Shown piece after piece: positions 11,735 to 24,874 of a stretch of 64,000 nucleotides of DNA. How positions within the stretch are numbered: the first letter of the stretch is position 1; each line of letters starts with the position of its first letter. The translations under genes were made by a program, and so were the position numbers. Below the pieces are notes generated by a model that saw only the letters and a list, made by a program, of their open reading frames with translations, ran no database searches and had not been told where the DNA came from. Source of the DNA: Gammaproteobacteria bacterium (lineage in GTDB: Bacteria > Pseudomonadota > Gammaproteobacteria > Steroidobacterales > Steroidobacteraceae); the NCBI GenBank assembly GCA_016882265.1, contig VGVB01000004.1, forward strand, positions 33,708 to 97,707. The letters are read 5' to 3'.

Positions 11735-13083
11735 CTGGCACGATCAGCGACCGCGACGACACGATCGTCGCGCCGGCGACGCCGCCGGGCCGCGGCGGCA
11801 TCGGCATCGTGCGCATTTCCGGTCCGGCCACGCGCGGCATCGCCACGGCGATGCTCGGTGCGGTACCGGCGGCACGGCACGCGGCGCTGACGACGTTCAG
11901 CGACGCTGGCGGCGAGAGTATCGACAGCGGAATCGCGCTGTTCTTTCCGGCGCCGCACTCGTTTACCGGTGAGGACGTGCTGGAGCTGCATGGGCACGGC
12001 GGGCCGGTGGTGATGGACCGGCTGGTCGCGCGCGCGATCGGACTGGGTGCGCGCAACGCGCGTCCCGGTGAGTTCAGCGAGCGCGCGTTCCTGAACGGCA
12101 AGCTCGACCTTGCCCAGGCGGAAGCGATCGCCGACCTGATTGCGGCCGGCTCGGAAGAAGCAGCGCGGGCCGCGCTGCGCTTGCTGTCCGGCGAGTTCTC
12201 GCGGGCGATTGGTGAGCTCGCGGCGCGGATCATGGAGCTGCGCGTGCTGGTCGAGGCCGCAATCGACTTTCCCGACGAGGAGGTCGAGTTCCTGGGCGAA
12301 GCGGCGGTGCGGGAGCGGGCCGGGGACATCAGCACGCGGTTCGAACAGATCAGCCGGCTTGCCGGCCAGGGGCGGCTGCTGCGCGACGGGCTGCGCGTCG
12401 TGATCGCCGGCCGGCCCAACGCCGGCAAGTCGAGCCTGCTGAATGCGCTCGCCGGCCATGAGGCCGCGATCGTCACGCCCATTCCGGGCACCACACGCGA
12501 CGCACTGCGCGAGCACATCCAGATCGACGGCCTGCCGCTGCATGTCGTGGATACGGCGGGCCTGCGTGAGACCAGCGATGTCGTCGAGAGCGAGGGCGTC
12601 CGCCGCACGCTGGGCGAGATCAGGGGCGCCGACCTCGTGCTGTACGTCGTCGATGCGGCGGCGGGTCTCGACCCGGCCGAGCGCGCGCACGTGGCGGATG
12701 CGCCGGCCGTGGCGGTCGTCTGGAACAAGACCGACCTGACCGCGGCACAGGCCGCGCCGACCGACCTGCCGGTGCCAGTCCTGCCGGTCTCGGCGCTGAC
12801 CGGCGCGGGCATGCCGGCACTGCGTGAGCGGCTCAAGGCGCTGGCGGGCTACCAGCCGGCCGGTGCGGGGGTCTGGTCTGCGCGTCGCCGCCACCTCGAT
12901 GCGCTGGGGCGAGCGAGTCGGCATGTGGTCGCCGCCGCCGCGCGGCTTGCCGACCGGACGGCTTGCGAGCTGGTCGCGGAGGAACTGCGGCTCGCCCAGC
13001 AGGCGCTCGGTGAGATCACCGGCGAGGTGACCAGCGACGAACTGCTGGCGGCGGTGTTCGCGGACTTCTGCATCGGCAAGTGA
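11731..13083 (+). CDS. mnmE: tRNA uridine-5-carboxymethylaminomethyl(34) synthesis GTPase MnmE
   Basis: DTIVAPATPPGRGGIGIVRISGP, GRPNAGKSSLLNALAG, DTAGLRET, C-terminal FCIGK. Confidence 0.97.
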   Translation: MTGTISDRDDTIVAPATPPGRGGIGIVRISGPATRGIATAMLGAVPAARHAALTTFSDAGGESIDSGIALFFPAPHSFTGEDVLELHGHGGPVVMDRLVARAIGLGARNARPGEFSERAFLNGKLDLAQAEAIADLIAAGSEEAARAALRLLSGEFSRAIGELAARIMELRVLVEAAIDFPDEEVEFLGEAAVRERAGDISTRFEQISRLAGQGRLLRDGLRVVIAGRPNAGKSSLLNALAGHEAAIVTPIPGTTRDALREHIQIDGLPLHVVDTAGLRETSDVVESEGVRRTLGEIRGADLVLYVVDAAAGLDPAERAHVADAPAVAVVWNKTDLTAAQAAPTDLPVPVLPVSALTGAGMPALRERLKALAGYQPAGAGVWSARRRHLDALGRASRHVVAAAARLADRTACELVAEELRLAQQALGEITGEVTSDELLAAVFADFCIGK

Positions 13084-13169
13084 GCCCCACCCGCGGCTCG
13101 TGGCGCATTGCCAACCCGCGCGAAACAGGGTAACAGACGACGCCCAGGTCAGTCGTAGCGGCAGGTGCC

Positions 13170-13307
13170 ATGGATCCGGCGCAATCCCTCGAATCCCTGC
13201 GGTTTGAGCCGGAGCGGCGCCAGTTCCTGCTGGCGCCGCGCTGGCACGGGCGCGAGCACTACCCGGAAGTGTTCGGCGGGCCGGAAGCGCCACCGCCCGG
13301 GCCGTAG
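13170..13307 (+). CDS. Small hypothetical protein (45 aa)
   Basis: Short ORF MDPAQSLESLRFEPERRQFLLAPRWHGREHYPEVFGGPEAPPPGP between mnmE and the TonB receptor. Confidence 0.3.
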   Translation: MDPAQSLESLRFEPERRQFLLAPRWHGREHYPEVFGGPEAPPPGP

Positions 13308-13327
13308 CCGGGGCGGTGACGCGGCGC

Positions 13328-15763
13328 TCAGAACTTCTGCGAGAACTTCAGCCCGATCGTCCGCGGCGGAGTCGTCACGACGTACGGCTGTGCGCCGCAG
13401 ACGCTCTGCGCGCACTGCGCGAAGCGATACAGCATCGCGCGTTCGTCGAAGACGTTGCTGACGTTCAGCTCGATCGTGTAGTTGCTGCGGCTGAAGCCGG
13501 TCGAGAAATCGACGATCTCGTAACCGGGCTGGTCGTGGAGGATGCTGTTCTCGTAGTCACGCAGATCGGCGCGGCTCTTGCCCTTGTGCACCAGCGACGC
13601 GCTCCAGTACGAGTCCCAGCTACCAAGCTGGAAATCCTGGCGCAGGGTCAGGTTGGCCTTGAACTCCGGCGTCACTGGCAGCTCGGTGCCCTTGGGGGCT
13701 TCCGGCGGCACGAAGTCGGTCGTGTCACCGTCGTCGTCGCGGTCGTAGAAGTCAGGGCAGGGATCCACCGCGACCGGGATCTGCGTCGCCGGATCGACGA
13801 AGCCGCAGTAGGCCGCCGACAGCTCGGAGTCGATGTAGGCAATGCCGCCTGAGACCTGAAATGAATCGGTCACCGCCCAGGTCAGGTCCATCTCGAGGCC
13901 GCGAATCCGCGCCGCCGCCGCGTTCTTGATTTCCGTCAGGCCGTTCTGCCCGAGCAGGGCGAACTGGAAATCATCCCAGTCCTCCTGGAACACGGCGCCG
14001 TTGAAGCGCAGCTGCCCGCCGGCCCAGGTGGTCTTCCAGCCAAACTCGTAGTTGGTCAGGAAGTCCGAGTCGTACGGCGGCAGCGTGCCGCGGCGATTGA
14101 TGCCGCCGGGACGGAAGCCCCTGGACCAGGTCAGGTAGACCATGCGGTCGTCGTCGATCCGGTAGCTCAGGTTGAGCTTGTGGGTCGAGTCGCTTTCCTT
14201 GGTGGTCTTGTCCATGAACTTGCAGGGCGCACCGTTGAACGGCTCGGTCAGGCCGAGAGCGTTGCACTGGAACTCGCCGCTCGACGACCAGCCCCAGTCG
14301 GCGTAACCGAAGAAGCCCTCCAGCGAATTTTCGGCTTCGAAGAAGCGCAGGCCGCCGGTCACGGTCAGCTTGTCCGTCAGGTCATAGCTCAGCTCGCCGA
14401 ACAGCGCGCGATCGCGGTCCACGCGCAACTGCTTGGTCAGCCAGATCGTGTCCGGCCAGCCGGTGACTGAGAGCGGGCCGGCGAGGTTCTCGACGAGGTA
14501 GCGCTGCTGGATGTCGTGGCCCTGGCGCTGGAAGAACAGGCCGCCGACGAAGCGCAGGCGGCGGTCCACCGGTGTCGCGATGCGCAGCTCGTGCGTGAAC
14601 CGCTCGTAACGATCGCGGCCCTGGATGTACTGGCCGATGGTCGGGTTGCCATCGTCGTCGGTGATATAGAGCGAGAAGCCGGAGTAGTAGTCGTAGAAGT
14701 AGGAATAGTCCGAGTAGTCGGACTGCGTGTCGCCATCCCGATTCAGGAAGGCGCCGGCGTAGGTGACATCGAGGTTGGCGATCTTGCCCTCAACGGTCAG
14801 CGCTGCCTGCGCCCAACGATCTTTCGCGGTGTTGGGGTAGAACTTGCGGACCTGCAGTTCACCGATTGACGGGTCATAGCCGTAGACGCCATCGGCCTTC
14901 TGTTCCTGGGCCATGATCGTCGGCGAGATGGTCCAGCTTTCGCCGAGGTCGACGCGCAGCGCGGCGCGTGCACCGACCGTATCGACCTCATTGAAGTCTT
15001 TCTTCGCCAGCGCCGTGCTGTCGAGCGTGCAGGGAGCTTCATCTTCAAGATAGTCGGCGCAGGCCGGCCAGGTGCGGGTCGCCGCGACGTTGTCGATGAA
15101 GCCGCCATCGCGCCGGGCCCAGCCGACCAGGCGGATCGCGGACCTTTCGCCGAGCGGCAGATTCACGTAGCCCTCGGCCAGGTAGCCGGTGCTGCCCTTG
15201 CTGACCGTGTTGCCCTCGACGCCCCAGGCCGCCGAGAAGCCGGACGGATCCGGCTTGTTGGTGATGATGCGGATCGTGCCGGCCTGTGAACTCGCGCCAT
15301 ACAGAGTGCCCTGCGGGCCGGCGAGCGCCTCGACGCGCGCGATGTCGTACAGATGCACGTCGAGCGCACCCTGAATCGTCGTGATCGGCTGCTCGTCGAG
15401 GTAGATGCCAACCGATGGCAGCGGGCCGGAGTGATTGCCGTCGCCGCCGCTGGCGACACCGCGCATGTAGACGAGCGCGTAACCAGGTCCGAAGGTCTGG
15501 TAGGAGACCGACGGCAGGTGCTTCACGTAGTCGTCGAACTTCTGGATATTCAGCTCATCCAGTTTCGCCGTGCTGAAGGCCTGGATGCTGAGGGGGATGC
15601 TCTGGATGTTCTCCTCGCCACGCTTCTGCGCGGTGACGATGATCTCCTCCAGAGTCGATTGCGCGTGCGCCGGGGCGATCGCGAGCAGGATCGCGGACGC
15701 AAGTGGCGCTTTCGCAACAAGGGAAGCAGGGCGCTGGGACGGACGGTTCTTCGAGCGTTGCAT
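13328..15763 (-). CDS. TonB-dependent receptor
   Basis: Signal sequence; TonB box/plug LEEIIVTAQKRGEENIQSIPLSIQAFS; RVEALAGPQGTLYGASSQAGTIRIITNKP; C-terminal beta-strand ending in F. Confidence 0.93.
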   Translation of the reverse strand: MQRSKNRPSQRPASLVAKAPLASAILLAIAPAHAQSTLEEIIVTAQKRGEENIQSIPLSIQAFSTAKLDELNIQKFDDYVKHLPSVSYQTFGPGYALVYMRGVASGGDGNHSGPLPSVGIYLDEQPITTIQGALDVHLYDIARVEALAGPQGTLYGASSQAGTIRIITNKPDPSGFSAAWGVEGNTVSKGSTGYLAEGYVNLPLGERSAIRLVGWARRDGGFIDNVAATRTWPACADYLEDEAPCTLDSTALAKKDFNEVDTVGARAALRVDLGESWTISPTIMAQEQKADGVYGYDPSIGELQVRKFYPNTAKDRWAQAALTVEGKIANLDVTYAGAFLNRDGDTQSDYSDYSYFYDYYSGFSLYITDDDGNPTIGQYIQGRDRYERFTHELRIATPVDRRLRFVGGLFFQRQGHDIQQRYLVENLAGPLSVTGWPDTIWLTKQLRVDRDRALFGELSYDLTDKLTVTGGLRFFEAENSLEGFFGYADWGWSSSGEFQCNALGLTEPFNGAPCKFMDKTTKESDSTHKLNLSYRIDDDRMVYLTWSRGFRPGGINRRGTLPPYDSDFLTNYEFGWKTTWAGGQLRFNGAVFQEDWDDFQFALLGQNGLTEIKNAAAARIRGLEMDLTWAVTDSFQVSGGIAYIDSELSAAYCGFVDPATQIPVAVDPCPDFYDRDDDGDTTDFVPPEAPKGTELPVTPEFKANLTLRQDFQLGSWDSYWSASLVHKGKSRADLRDYENSILHDQPGYEIVDFSTGFSRSNYTIELNVSNVFDERAMLYRFAQCAQSVCGAQPYVVTTPPRTIGLKFSQKF

Positions 15764-15814
15764 TGTTGGGACCTCCCGCTGGATCGGCGAAGTTTACGCC
15801 TTATCGGGCGCGGT

Positions 15815-17728
15815 TCAAGTAGCCGGCGCTTCGGGCCAGTACTTCAGAACAGGTCCAAGAGCCTCCACGAGGGGCCCAAGCCAGGGCTCGAAATGGCGCC
15901 ACTGATCCAGGCCCTCGCGATAGATGGGCTGGCGTACCTGTTCGGAACTGGCCGTGCGCACCGCGCGCTCGTTCTCCCAGAAACGCAGGCAGGCCGGCTC
16001 CCAGGGCAGCCCGCAGTAGTCGAGCAGGCGGCGGACCTCGCCCTCGAAGTCGGCAATGAGCTGTTCGTAGATCACGCGATGCACGCGCCCCGGCAGCACG
16101 GCGTCGAAGTGCGCCATCAGGCCGACGTAATCGCGGTAGTAGCGGCCGAGCTCGGCCAGGTCATAGGTGAAATGCTGGCCGCGCGCGAAGTGCTGTTTGA
16201 AGCAGGAAAAGCAGCAGGCCAACGGATGCCGGCGCGCGTCGATGATCTTCGCGTTCGGCAGCAGCAGATGAATGAAACCGACATGCGCGAAATTGTTCGG
16301 CATCTTGTCGATGAAGAACGGCGCAGTCGTCTTGCGCTGGATGCGCGTCTGCGCGCGGTAGCGCTCGCCCAGGGCCTGCAGATCGGCGGCACTCAGCGTG
16401 GCGAGGATTTCGGGATAGCGCGACGCCTGCTGGCGCGTCTTCTTCGCGCCGAGTTCACGCACGATGCCGGGCACATCCGGCAACTCCATCGTGCCCTCGA
16501 CCAGCGGGTGGCTGGCGAGGATCTGCTCGAGCAGGGTCGAGCCTGAACGCGGCAGCCCAACGATGAAGATCGGGTCCGGGGCGGTGCAGCCGAAACCGCG
16601 GCGCTCAGAAAAGAACTGCTGGGACAACAGCCGCTTGGACCGCTCTACGAGGCCGGCCAGCTCCTCCGGGTCGTAGTGGACGCTGCCGCGGCGCAGCCGG
16701 TTGCCCTCGGCGTAGTGCCGGAACGAACCGGTCCAGTCGCCGCGATCTTCGAGCGCCTTGCCGATCGTGAAATGGAAATGGAAGCGGTCCTCGACGGTCA
16801 GCTCGGCCTCCGTGAGCCAGCGCTCGAACTGCGCGAGCTCGGCGTCGCTGAAGCGGAAGGTCTTCAGGTTGGCAAGGCTCCACCAGGTCTCGCCGCAGGC
16901 TGGCGCCAGCTCGAGGCTCTTCCGGTAGGCGGCGATGCATTCGTCCTGCCGGCCCGCGGCCTTGAGCGCGTGACCGTAGCTCATCCAGGCCTTCGCCTGA
17001 CCCGGATACTCGGCCAGCACCTCGTGGTAGAGCTCGATGGAGCGCGAGTACTCGCCGATCCGGCCGAGGATCGCGGCCTTCAGGTTGCGGTAGCCGGGGT
17101 TGCGCGGCTCGACGGCCAGCGCGCGGTCGATCTCGGCGAGCGCGGCCTCGGCCCTGGTCTGGCGATGCAGCACGAGGGCGAGGTTGTGCCGGGCGGCCGT
17201 GAACCCGGGCGCCAGTTCGAGGCAGCGTTCGAGGAGCTTCTGCGCATCGCCATAGCGACCGAGGCGCGAGGCCACCTCGGCGAGCATGCGGATCGCGGCC
17301 ACGTCGGTCGGGTGTTGCCACAGGTGCTGGCGCAGCAGCGCCTCGGCCACCGCGATGCGGTTGTCGCAGAGCGCCGCCGCGGCCTCGAGCAGGCGCGGAT
17401 CGTGGGCCGCATGCTTCAGGTGCTGCGCGTAGGCCTGGTCGGCTCCGGCCGCATCGCCGAGCGCGGTGAGATGATCGGCCAGCGCCCGCCAAGCATCGGG
17501 CAGATTCGCATCGATCGCGACGGCCTGGCGCAGTGCGGCGACTGCCGCATCGCCATGGCCGAGCGCGCCCTCGGCCAGCCCAAGCAGCAGCAGCGCGCGT
17601 GGCTGTCCCGGTATGACGGCGAGGATCTCGCGGGCCTGCTCCACGGCGAGGCGCGGCTCGCTGGCCAGCAGTCTCTCGGCGTGCGCGAGGGCGACCTCGA
17701 GCGTGCCGCTCGGCTCGGCCGCAGTCAC
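15815..17728 (-). CDS. Tetratricopeptide repeat sulfotransferase family protein
   Basis: N-terminal TPR repeats and sulfotransferase P-loop-like IFIVGLPRSGSTLLEQILASHP. GTG start at 17728 overlaps the permease stop (GTGA). Confidence 0.88.
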   Translation of the reverse strand: MTAAEPSGTLEVALAHAERLLASEPRLAVEQAREILAVIPGQPRALLLLGLAEGALGHGDAAVAALRQAVAIDANLPDAWRALADHLTALGDAAGADQAYAQHLKHAAHDPRLLEAAAALCDNRIAVAEALLRQHLWQHPTDVAAIRMLAEVASRLGRYGDAQKLLERCLELAPGFTAARHNLALVLHRQTRAEAALAEIDRALAVEPRNPGYRNLKAAILGRIGEYSRSIELYHEVLAEYPGQAKAWMSYGHALKAAGRQDECIAAYRKSLELAPACGETWWSLANLKTFRFSDAELAQFERWLTEAELTVEDRFHFHFTIGKALEDRGDWTGSFRHYAEGNRLRRGSVHYDPEELAGLVERSKRLLSQQFFSERRGFGCTAPDPIFIVGLPRSGSTLLEQILASHPLVEGTMELPDVPGIVRELGAKKTRQQASRYPEILATLSAADLQALGERYRAQTRIQRKTTAPFFIDKMPNNFAHVGFIHLLLPNAKIIDARRHPLACCFSCFKQHFARGQHFTYDLAELGRYYRDYVGLMAHFDAVLPGRVHRVIYEQLIADFEGEVRRLLDYCGLPWEPACLRFWENERAVRTASSEQVRQPIYREGLDQWRHFEPWLGPLVEALGPVLKYWPEAPAT

Positions 17729-19041
17729 GCCTTCGGCTCCGGCAATGCCGCCGCGGCGGCGCGCCGGCGGCGCAGCAGCCAGATCGGGATGCCCGTCGCC
17801 ATCAGTGCCAGCGCCCACAGGAACGGTTCCGTGCCGATGCCGGCGAACACGAACACCGTGTAGCCGATGCCGATGAGGCCGACGGTCACCGCCGGCCGCG
17901 GCAGACTGCCCGGCCGGCGCCGCGCCAGCACGACGAGCGCCAGCGCGCAGCAGGTATAGATCGGCAGATTTGCCGCGGTCGCGACCACGGTCAGGAAGGT
18001 GAAGCCCTCGACGAAACTGCGGCTGTAGTTCATCAGCGCGAGCAGCGTGCCGAGCACGGCGACCAGCAGCAGCGCCGCGGCCGGCGCGCCCCGGCGGTTG
18101 CAGCGGCCGAGCAGTGCCGGCAGCAGGCCATGGCTGGCGAGCGTCCGGGTCAGCTCGCCGGACAGCAGCGTCCAGCCGTTCACCGCACCCATGCCGCTGA
18201 CCAGGATCAGGAAGCCGACCCAGCGGCCGTTGCCGACGCCGATGAAGTGATCGAGCACGGTGACGAACGGAGCGGCGGACGCCGCCAGCCGGGCCTGCGG
18301 GATCAGCAGCAGCGCGACCGCGGTGACCGCGACGTAGACCAGTGCCGCGAGCAGTGTGCCGGTCAGCGTTGCGCGCGGCAGCGTGCGCTCGGGATTCTGC
18401 ACGCGGCTCGCCGGCACTACCGCCGACTCGATGCCGAGCATCGCGAACAGCGCGATCGCAGCAGCGGCCATCGTGCCCGACAGCGTGACCGGTGTCGGCG
18501 GCACGTTGCTGACGAAGGCGGCGGGTTCGCTGAGCAGCGTCCACAGCCCGAAGCCGAGCACCAGCACGAGCGGCGTCAGCTTCAATGCTGCGGTCAGCAC
18601 CTGCACCCGGCCACCGCTGCGCAGGCCGAGCAGATTCACCAGCGTGAACAGCCACAGCATGCCGGCGGTCAGGATGGCTGGCGGAACGCCGGCGAACACC
18701 GGCAATTCGGTGGCGACGTAGCCCGCGACGCCGACCGCGATGGTCGCGGTGCCGACCCAGACGGCGATCCAGTAGCACCACAGTGCCGCTGCTGCCCAGA
18801 CGCCGCCGAGGGCCGTGCCGATGTACGTGAACGGGCCGTCGGCCTGCGGCATCTGCCGCGCCAGCAGCGCGAGCGCGAGCGCCAGCGCGATGCAGCCGAT
18901 GACAGTCACCGCCCAGGCGAGCAGCGCGTTCAGGCCATATGGCGCCAGCGAGGCCGGCTGGACGAAGATGCCGATGCCGATGATGTTGCCGACGACCAGC
19001 GCGGTCGCCATCCAGAAGCCGAGCTGCCGATCGACGCTCAC
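17725..19041 (-). CDS. APC-family amino acid permease
   Basis: Multi-TM; LGFWMATALVVGNIIGIGIFVQPASLAPYG. Confidence 0.88.
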   Translation of the reverse strand: MSVDRQLGFWMATALVVGNIIGIGIFVQPASLAPYGLNALLAWAVTVIGCIALALALALLARQMPQADGPFTYIGTALGGVWAAAALWCYWIAVWVGTATIAVGVAGYVATELPVFAGVPPAILTAGMLWLFTLVNLLGLRSGGRVQVLTAALKLTPLVLVLGFGLWTLLSEPAAFVSNVPPTPVTLSGTMAAAAIALFAMLGIESAVVPASRVQNPERTLPRATLTGTLLAALVYVAVTAVALLLIPQARLAASAAPFVTVLDHFIGVGNGRWVGFLILVSGMGAVNGWTLLSGELTRTLASHGLLPALLGRCNRRGAPAAALLLVAVLGTLLALMNYSRSFVEGFTFLTVVATAANLPIYTCCALALVVLARRRPGSLPRPAVTVGLIGIGYTVFVFAGIGTEPFLWALALMATGIPIWLLRRRRAAAAALPEPKA

Positions 19042-20394
19042 TGGATCAATCTGCCGGCCACGGCGACGAGCCGGCCGTCCTTGATCACCGCGGCAACCTG
19101 CCGGAGCTGTTCGACATCTTCGAGCGGGTCGCCGGACACGGCGATCAGATCGGCCCGTTGGCCGGGAGCCACCGAGCCGAGTTCGTGCTGGCGGCCGAGC
19201 GCAGTGGCGGCGCCGCTGGTCGCGGCGCGGATGGTCTCGAGCGGACTCATGCCGTACCGCACCATGTAGGCGAACTGCCGTGCGTTCTCGCCGTGCGGAT
19301 ACACGCCACTGTCGGTGCCGAAGCCGATAAGCACGCCAGCCCGCACCGCCCGGCGGAAGCCCTCGCGCTGCGCGTCGGTGGTCTCCTCGTTCTTGCGCAT
19401 CACCGCGGCGCTCCAGCCCTCGCGCCGGCCGGCGGCGGCGATGTAGTCGCCATTGTAGACATCAGCGACCAGCCAGGTGCCGTGCTCACGCATGAGCCGG
19501 ATGCCCTCGTCGTCGAGCAGCGAACCATGCTCGATGCTGCGCACGCCGGCGCGCACGGCGTCGTGGATGCCGCGCGCACCATGCGCGTGGGCGACCACGT
19601 AGCTGCCCGCCCGGGCTGCTTCCTCCACGGCGGCGCGCAGCTCGCTCTCGTCATACTCGGAGGCACCAGGCTCGGTGCCCTCGGTCAGCACTGCGCCGGT
19701 TGCGATGATCTTGATGAAGTCCGCGCCGCCGGCCAGCAGTTCGCGCACACGCTGGCGGATTTCGTCGGCCGAATCGGCGACACCGCGGCGCATGTCCGCC
19801 GCCGGCGTCAGGCCGGGCGGCAGTCCGGTGACCTCGCCGCCGCCGCCGCTGACCGTGACGTAGGCCCCGGCGACGAACATCCGCGGACCTGGCACCAGGC
19901 CGGCGTTGATCGCATCGCGCAGCTCGACGTCGAGGAAGGCGCGGTAACTGCCAACGTCCCGGACAGTGGTGAAACCGGCGGCCAGCGTCTGGCGCGCATG
20001 CGCCGCGCCCAGCAGCACCTCGCGCGCCGGGGAGCTGCGTAGCGGCTGCGCCGGATCCGCGCCGAACAGGTCGCCGATCAGGTGGGTGTGCAGGTCGATC
20101 AGGCCCGGCAGCACGGTGTAGGCCGACCAGTCGATGTCCGGCGGCCGCGCGTCCGCGGCCCGGTCGGCCCAGGGGCCGGTCGCCGCGATCCGGCCGTCCA
20201 CGATGCCGATGGCCTGATCCACGAGAACGATGCCGCGTTCGACGTCGAGCAGGTGCCCGGCGCGGACCAGCAGTGTTTCCGCCAGCGCCGGCGGAGCGGC
20301 CAACACGAGGCCGGCAGCGACGGTGGCCGCTGCGGCCTGCGCCATCAGGCGTCGTGCTGCGCTAGCATGGGGGGCGGGCAACACAGGTATCGCC

Positions 20395-20396
<2 letters not shown>
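19038..20396 (-). CDS. Exported amidohydrolase family protein (imidazolonepropionase-like)
   Basis: Signal peptide AAAATVAAGLVLAAPPALAE; LPGLIDLHTHL; VVAHAHGARGIHDAVRAGVRSIEHG; GFGTDSGVYPHG. Exact start among ATG 20396 and nearby GTG/TTG uncertain. Confidence 0.88.
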
Positions 20397-23640
<3,244 letters not shown>

Positions 23641-23766
23641 CCACGGCCCGATGACCGCGCCGCTGAGAATCCGGTCGTTGGCGCTGGTTTTTCCGGGCAC
23701 CGGGTGCAGGCGGATGTCGTAGCGCAGGACGCCGGGCAAGGTCGGCGCGCAGTGAGGACGCTGGCC

Positions 23767-24027
23767 ATGGACTATCTGTACTCGTTGTATGATGCATTGG
23801 TGAGCAGCAACGTCCCCGGCGAGAAAGCGCGGGCCGTCGTCGATTCGATGGAGCGGGACATGGGCACGACGCCGGCTACCAAGGCGGGCCTGCAGGTTCT
23901 CCGGCAGGACGTCGAGAATTGACTGGCGCTCGTCGAAGTGCTGCGCCTGTCGATGACCATCCGCCTCGGTTCCATGCTGTTCGTCGGCTTCGGCGCGATG
24001 CTCGCGGCGCTGCGGGCCTGGACCTGA
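23767..24027 (+). pseudogene. Small coiled-coil plus TM protein interrupted by an in-frame TGA
   Basis: MDYLYSLYDALVSSNVPGEKARAVVDSMERDMGTTPATKAGLQVLRQDVEN* (TGA 23920-23922), then same frame LALVEVLRLSMTIRLGSMLFVGFGAMLAALRAWT*. Confidence 0.5.
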
Positions 24028-24055
24028 GACCGCGGTCGGTCGGGACGAGCCGTTG

Positions 24056-24847
24056 ATGGGCAGCGCCTGGGAGCACCTCGCCCTCGAGTGGCCGGCGGAG
24101 TTCGTGGCGGTGCTCTGCCTCAATCGCCCGCACCGCGCCAACGCGCTGAACACGGCGCTGGCGCAGGAGTTGGCCCAGGCCTTCACGGCCATCGGCGCCG
24201 GGACCGACTGCCGCTGCCTGATCCTGACTGGTGCCGGCGAGCGGGCGTTCTGCGCCGGTGCCGACCTCAAGGACCGCCTGAACATGGACCTCGCGGCGTG
24301 GCAGGCGCAGCACCAGGCGTTCCAGGAAGCAGCGGCGGCGATGCGCGCCTGCCCGCTGCCGGTCATCGTCGCGGTCAACGGCGCGGCCTTCGGCGGCGGC
24401 CTCGAAATCACATTGATCGGCGATTTCGCGCTGGCCGCCGATACGGCGCGTTTCGCGCTCACCGAAGTAACGCTCGGCATCATGCCCGGCCTCGGCGGCA
24501 CGCAGCGCCTCGCCCGCGCGGCCGGCCGGCGGCGCGCGGCGCAGCAGATCCTGACCGGGCAGGTGTTCAGCGCGGCCGAGGCCTGCGCGTGGGGTATCGT
24601 CAACGAGGTGCACCCGCCAGAGCGGCTGCTGCCGCGCGCCATCGAGCTGGCCGGTGCGATCGCGGCCAACGCGCCGCTCGCCGTGCGCGCGGCGAAGGCG
24701 GCGATTCGGGCCACCGACGATTTGCCGCTGACCGAGGGGCTCGGCCGCGAGCGCGAGCTGTACCGCACGCTGATCGAGACCGCCGACCGCCGCGAGGGCA
24801 TCGCCGCCTTCAACGAGAAGCGCAAGCCCCGCTTCACGGGCCGCTGA
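24056..24847 (+). CDS. Enoyl-CoA hydratase/isomerase family protein
   Basis: AFCAGADLKDR, GAAFGGGLEITLIGDFALAADTARFALTEVTLGIMPGLGGTQRL. Confidence 0.92.
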   Translation: MGSAWEHLALEWPAEFVAVLCLNRPHRANALNTALAQELAQAFTAIGAGTDCRCLILTGAGERAFCAGADLKDRLNMDLAAWQAQHQAFQEAAAAMRACPLPVIVAVNGAAFGGGLEITLIGDFALAADTARFALTEVTLGIMPGLGGTQRLARAAGRRRAAQQILTGQVFSAAEACAWGIVNEVHPPERLLPRAIELAGAIAANAPLAVRAAKAAIRATDDLPLTEGLGRERELYRTLIETADRREGIAAFNEKRKPRFTGR

Positions 24848-24874
24848 CGGCGCGTTTCGGCCAAGGGCCGCGCG

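Noticed and set aside
13291-13318. CACCGCCC...GGGCGGTG hairpin at the 3' end of the TonB receptor region
   Set aside because: Good stem but no T-tract, and it overlaps a possible small ORF; not enough to call a terminator.
15815-18781. 988-aa minus-strand ORF spanning the permease and TPR-sulfotransferase region
   Set aside because: Only the part after the GTG at 17728 is coding; the N-terminal RRRR-rich stretch is the out-of-frame shadow of the permease gene.
23641-23766. Minus-strand peptide LRYDIRLHPVPGKTSANDRILSGAVIGPW between the POP and the small split gene
   Set aside because: Looks protein-like by eye, but too short and with no start, stop or family match I can support; could be a remnant.
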